Shown: in pieces, positions 4,105 through 5,334 of the stretch
Numbering within the stretch: position 1 is the stretch's first letter
Layout: each line of letters starts with the position of its first letter
Source: Blastocatellia bacterium
GTDB lineage: Bacteria; Acidobacteriota; Blastocatellia; UBA7656
Assembly: GCA_022615215.1 (NCBI GenBank)
Contig: JAKEHD010000085.1
Coordinates: 1 to 5,334, forward strand
Length of the DNA: 5,334 nt
Reading direction: 5' to 3'
Notes under the pieces: model-generated
Database searches by the model: none
The model's input: only the letters and a program-made list of their open reading frames with translations
What the model was told of the DNA's origin: nothing
Made by a program: the position numbers and the translations under genes

Positions 4105-5334
4105 ATGAAAGGTCAAACTGTATTGAAAATAGAGATTACCGATCAAGAGCGATGTAAGAAGCAAATCCGGCTTGAAATCCCAGGTGAGACGGTTCGCGCC
4201 GAGATAGACAAGGCCGCCGCAAAGTATGCGCGCCAGGTCGTCATCCCCGGATTTCGACGCGGACATGTGCCCGCCTCGGTCGTCAAGAACAGGTTCCGCA
4301 AGGGGCTGCGTGAGGAAGTCGCATCTCAACTCATCCCAAAAGCCCTCGAAGAGGCTTTCGCCGAAAAGAACCTCAAGGCGCTCGGTGAGCCGGCGGTCGA
4401 AGAGTTGAAATTCGACGACGATGAGTCGATACATCTGGCCCTCACGATTGAGACCTTGCCGGAGTTCGAACTTGCCGGTTACAAAGGCATCCCCTTGAGG
4501 AAACCCGTATATGAAATCCGCGACGAGCATATAGATAAACGGATCGACATATTACGAGAAGAGCAGGCCGAGATGGTTCCGGTCGAAGATCGCGGAGCGC
4601 AAGTGGGCGACATTGTGACGGTTGACCTCACGGGCCGACCCGCGCCTGACGACGACCCTGCCCGTGAAGGCGACATGCCGCAAAGCCCTGATGCATCTGA
4701 CGCCGAGCGTTCGTCTACTGAAGAAGCCGTCCCGGCAGGCGAAAGCGAAACTGCTGCTCCGCCTCCGCCCGAAGAGTTCAACCGGAAAGATATGGATGTC
4801 GAGCTTGGGGCCAAAGGCGTTGTCAAGGAGTTTACCGAAGCCCTTGTCGGCGCGCGGGCCGGTGAGAGTCGAATCGTGACCGTCGATTACCTCGACGATT
4901 ATCCTTATAAAGAGCTTGCGGGCCGCCGCATGAGCTACGACGTGGAAGTGACCGCAGTCCGCAGAAAGGAATTGCCTGAAATCGACGATGAGTTTGCTCA
5001 GAGCGTCAATGAAGAGTACGACACATTGGAAAACCTTCGCGCTTCGATTCGTTCTGATATGGAGAAAAATGCCGAGGCACTCTCTCAAGAAGAACTGCGT
5101 TCGCATGCCTTGGAGCAACTGGTGGATCGCAATCGCTTCGACCTGCCCGAATCCCTCGTCAAGAAGCAGTTGGATCTCCGCATGAACAATTTCGCTCAGA
5201 GTATGTTGAGCCAGGGCGTGGACCCGCGAAGGCTCGATGTCGATTGGAGCGACTTTCGAGAAAAACAGCAGGCCGCGGCCGAGAGCGACCTGCGAGGGAC
5301 TTTCATACTGGACCGCATTGCCGAAGTGGAAAAT
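4105..5334 (+). CDS. tig: Trigger factor, ribosome-associated chaperone; 3' end beyond window
   Basis: Trigger factor binds the ribosome near the peptide exit tunnel and shields nascent chains. The frame has 410 codons with no stop, so the C-terminus is missing. The N-domain (about 1-120) carries the ribosome-binding signature as GFRRGHVP (49-56), with H54 where lysine is usual. The FKBP-like domain (about 155-285) starts with GDIVTVDLTG (168-177) and resumes at DVELGAKGVVKEF (231-243). Between them lies an acidic, Pro/Ser/Glu-rich stretch of about 50 residues (178-227), where typical trigger factors have a short GxxFxGG-type segment. The C-domain begins near KELPEIDDEF (288-297), followed by long helices. 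The ATG at 4105 has no Shine-Dalgarno. A TTG at 4123 has AAAGG before it and gives an M-KIEIT start close to other family members, so it may be the true start. No clear promoter is seen between tRNA-Leu and the gene. Confidence 0.94.
   Translation, partial: MKGQTVLKIEITDQERCKKQIRLEIPGETVRAEIDKAAAKYARQVVIPGFRRGHVPASVVKNRFRKGLREEVASQLIPKALEEAFAEKNLKALGEPAVEELKFDDDESIHLALTIETLPEFELAGYKGIPLRKPVYEIRDEHIDKRIDILREEQAEMVPVEDRGAQVGDIVTVDLTGRPAPDDDPAREGDMPQSPDASDAERSSTEEAVPAGESETAAPPPPEEFNRKDMDVELGAKGVVKEFTEALVGARAGESRIVTVDYLDDYPYKELAGRRMSYDVEVTAVRRKELPEIDDEFAQSVNEEYDTLENLRASIRSDMEKNAEALSQEELRSHALEQLVDRNRFDLPESLVKKQLDLRMNNFAQSMLSQGVDPRRLDVDWSDFREKQQAAAESDLRGTFILDRIAEVEN

Noticed and set aside
3865..4530. 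A 221-codon minus-strand open frame
   Set aside because: It runs antisense through tRNA-Leu and the 5' part of tig, so it is a shadow frame.
4552..5118. A 188-codon minus-strand open frame
   Set aside because: It is antisense to trigger factor and has no recognisable motifs.
1..5334. Search for CRISPR arrays, insertion sequences, phage or toxin-antitoxin genes
   Set aside because: No spaced direct repeats, terminal inverted repeats, transposase motifs or small paired genes were seen; the window is housekeeping and respiratory in content.

Overview
The window is a bacterial chromosomal segment of ordinary density. A leftward block on the minus strand holds nuoA, nuoB, a MidA-family methyltransferase gene and mqnE. 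A rightward block on the plus strand holds tRNA-Leu(UAG) and the 5' part of tig (trigger factor). The two blocks diverge from the intergenic stretch at about 3656-3943. The DNA is moderately GC-rich by eye. Menaquinone made by the futalosine route, a 14-subunit-type complex I, and a trigger factor whose C-domain resembles those I recall from Acidobacteriota suggest that phylum. This assignment is an inference and not secure.

Leftward block, read right to left. A TTGACA/TAAGAT promoter precedes nuoA (start chosen at 3655 because of a strong Shine-Dalgarno). nuoB follows (start chosen at 3153) and carries all four cysteines of cluster N2. After nuoB there is a good intrinsic terminator (2461-2497). 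Only 14 bases beyond it begins a MidA/NDUFAF7-type methyltransferase gene (1346-2446). Next comes mqnE (aminofutalosine synthase), with a TTGGTG-17-TATAAT promoter that begins at the methyltransferase stop codon. Left of mqnE is an unrecognised open frame that leaves the window.

Rightward block. tRNA-Leu(UAG) (3944-4025, no encoded CCA) is followed after 79 bases by tig, which is cut by the right edge. The trigger factor carries a roughly 50-residue acidic/proline-rich insert in its FKBP-like domain and a histidine where the ribosome-binding signature normally has lysine.

The common theme of the leftward block is the NADH-to-menaquinone step: two complex I subunits, a homologue of a complex I assembly methyltransferase, and an enzyme that makes the quinone. 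I saw no mobile element, CRISPR array, phage gene or clearly novel system. The points worth a second look are the complex I/MidA/MqnE linkage, the nuoAB pair without nuoC after it, the terminator just before midA, and the modified trigger factor.
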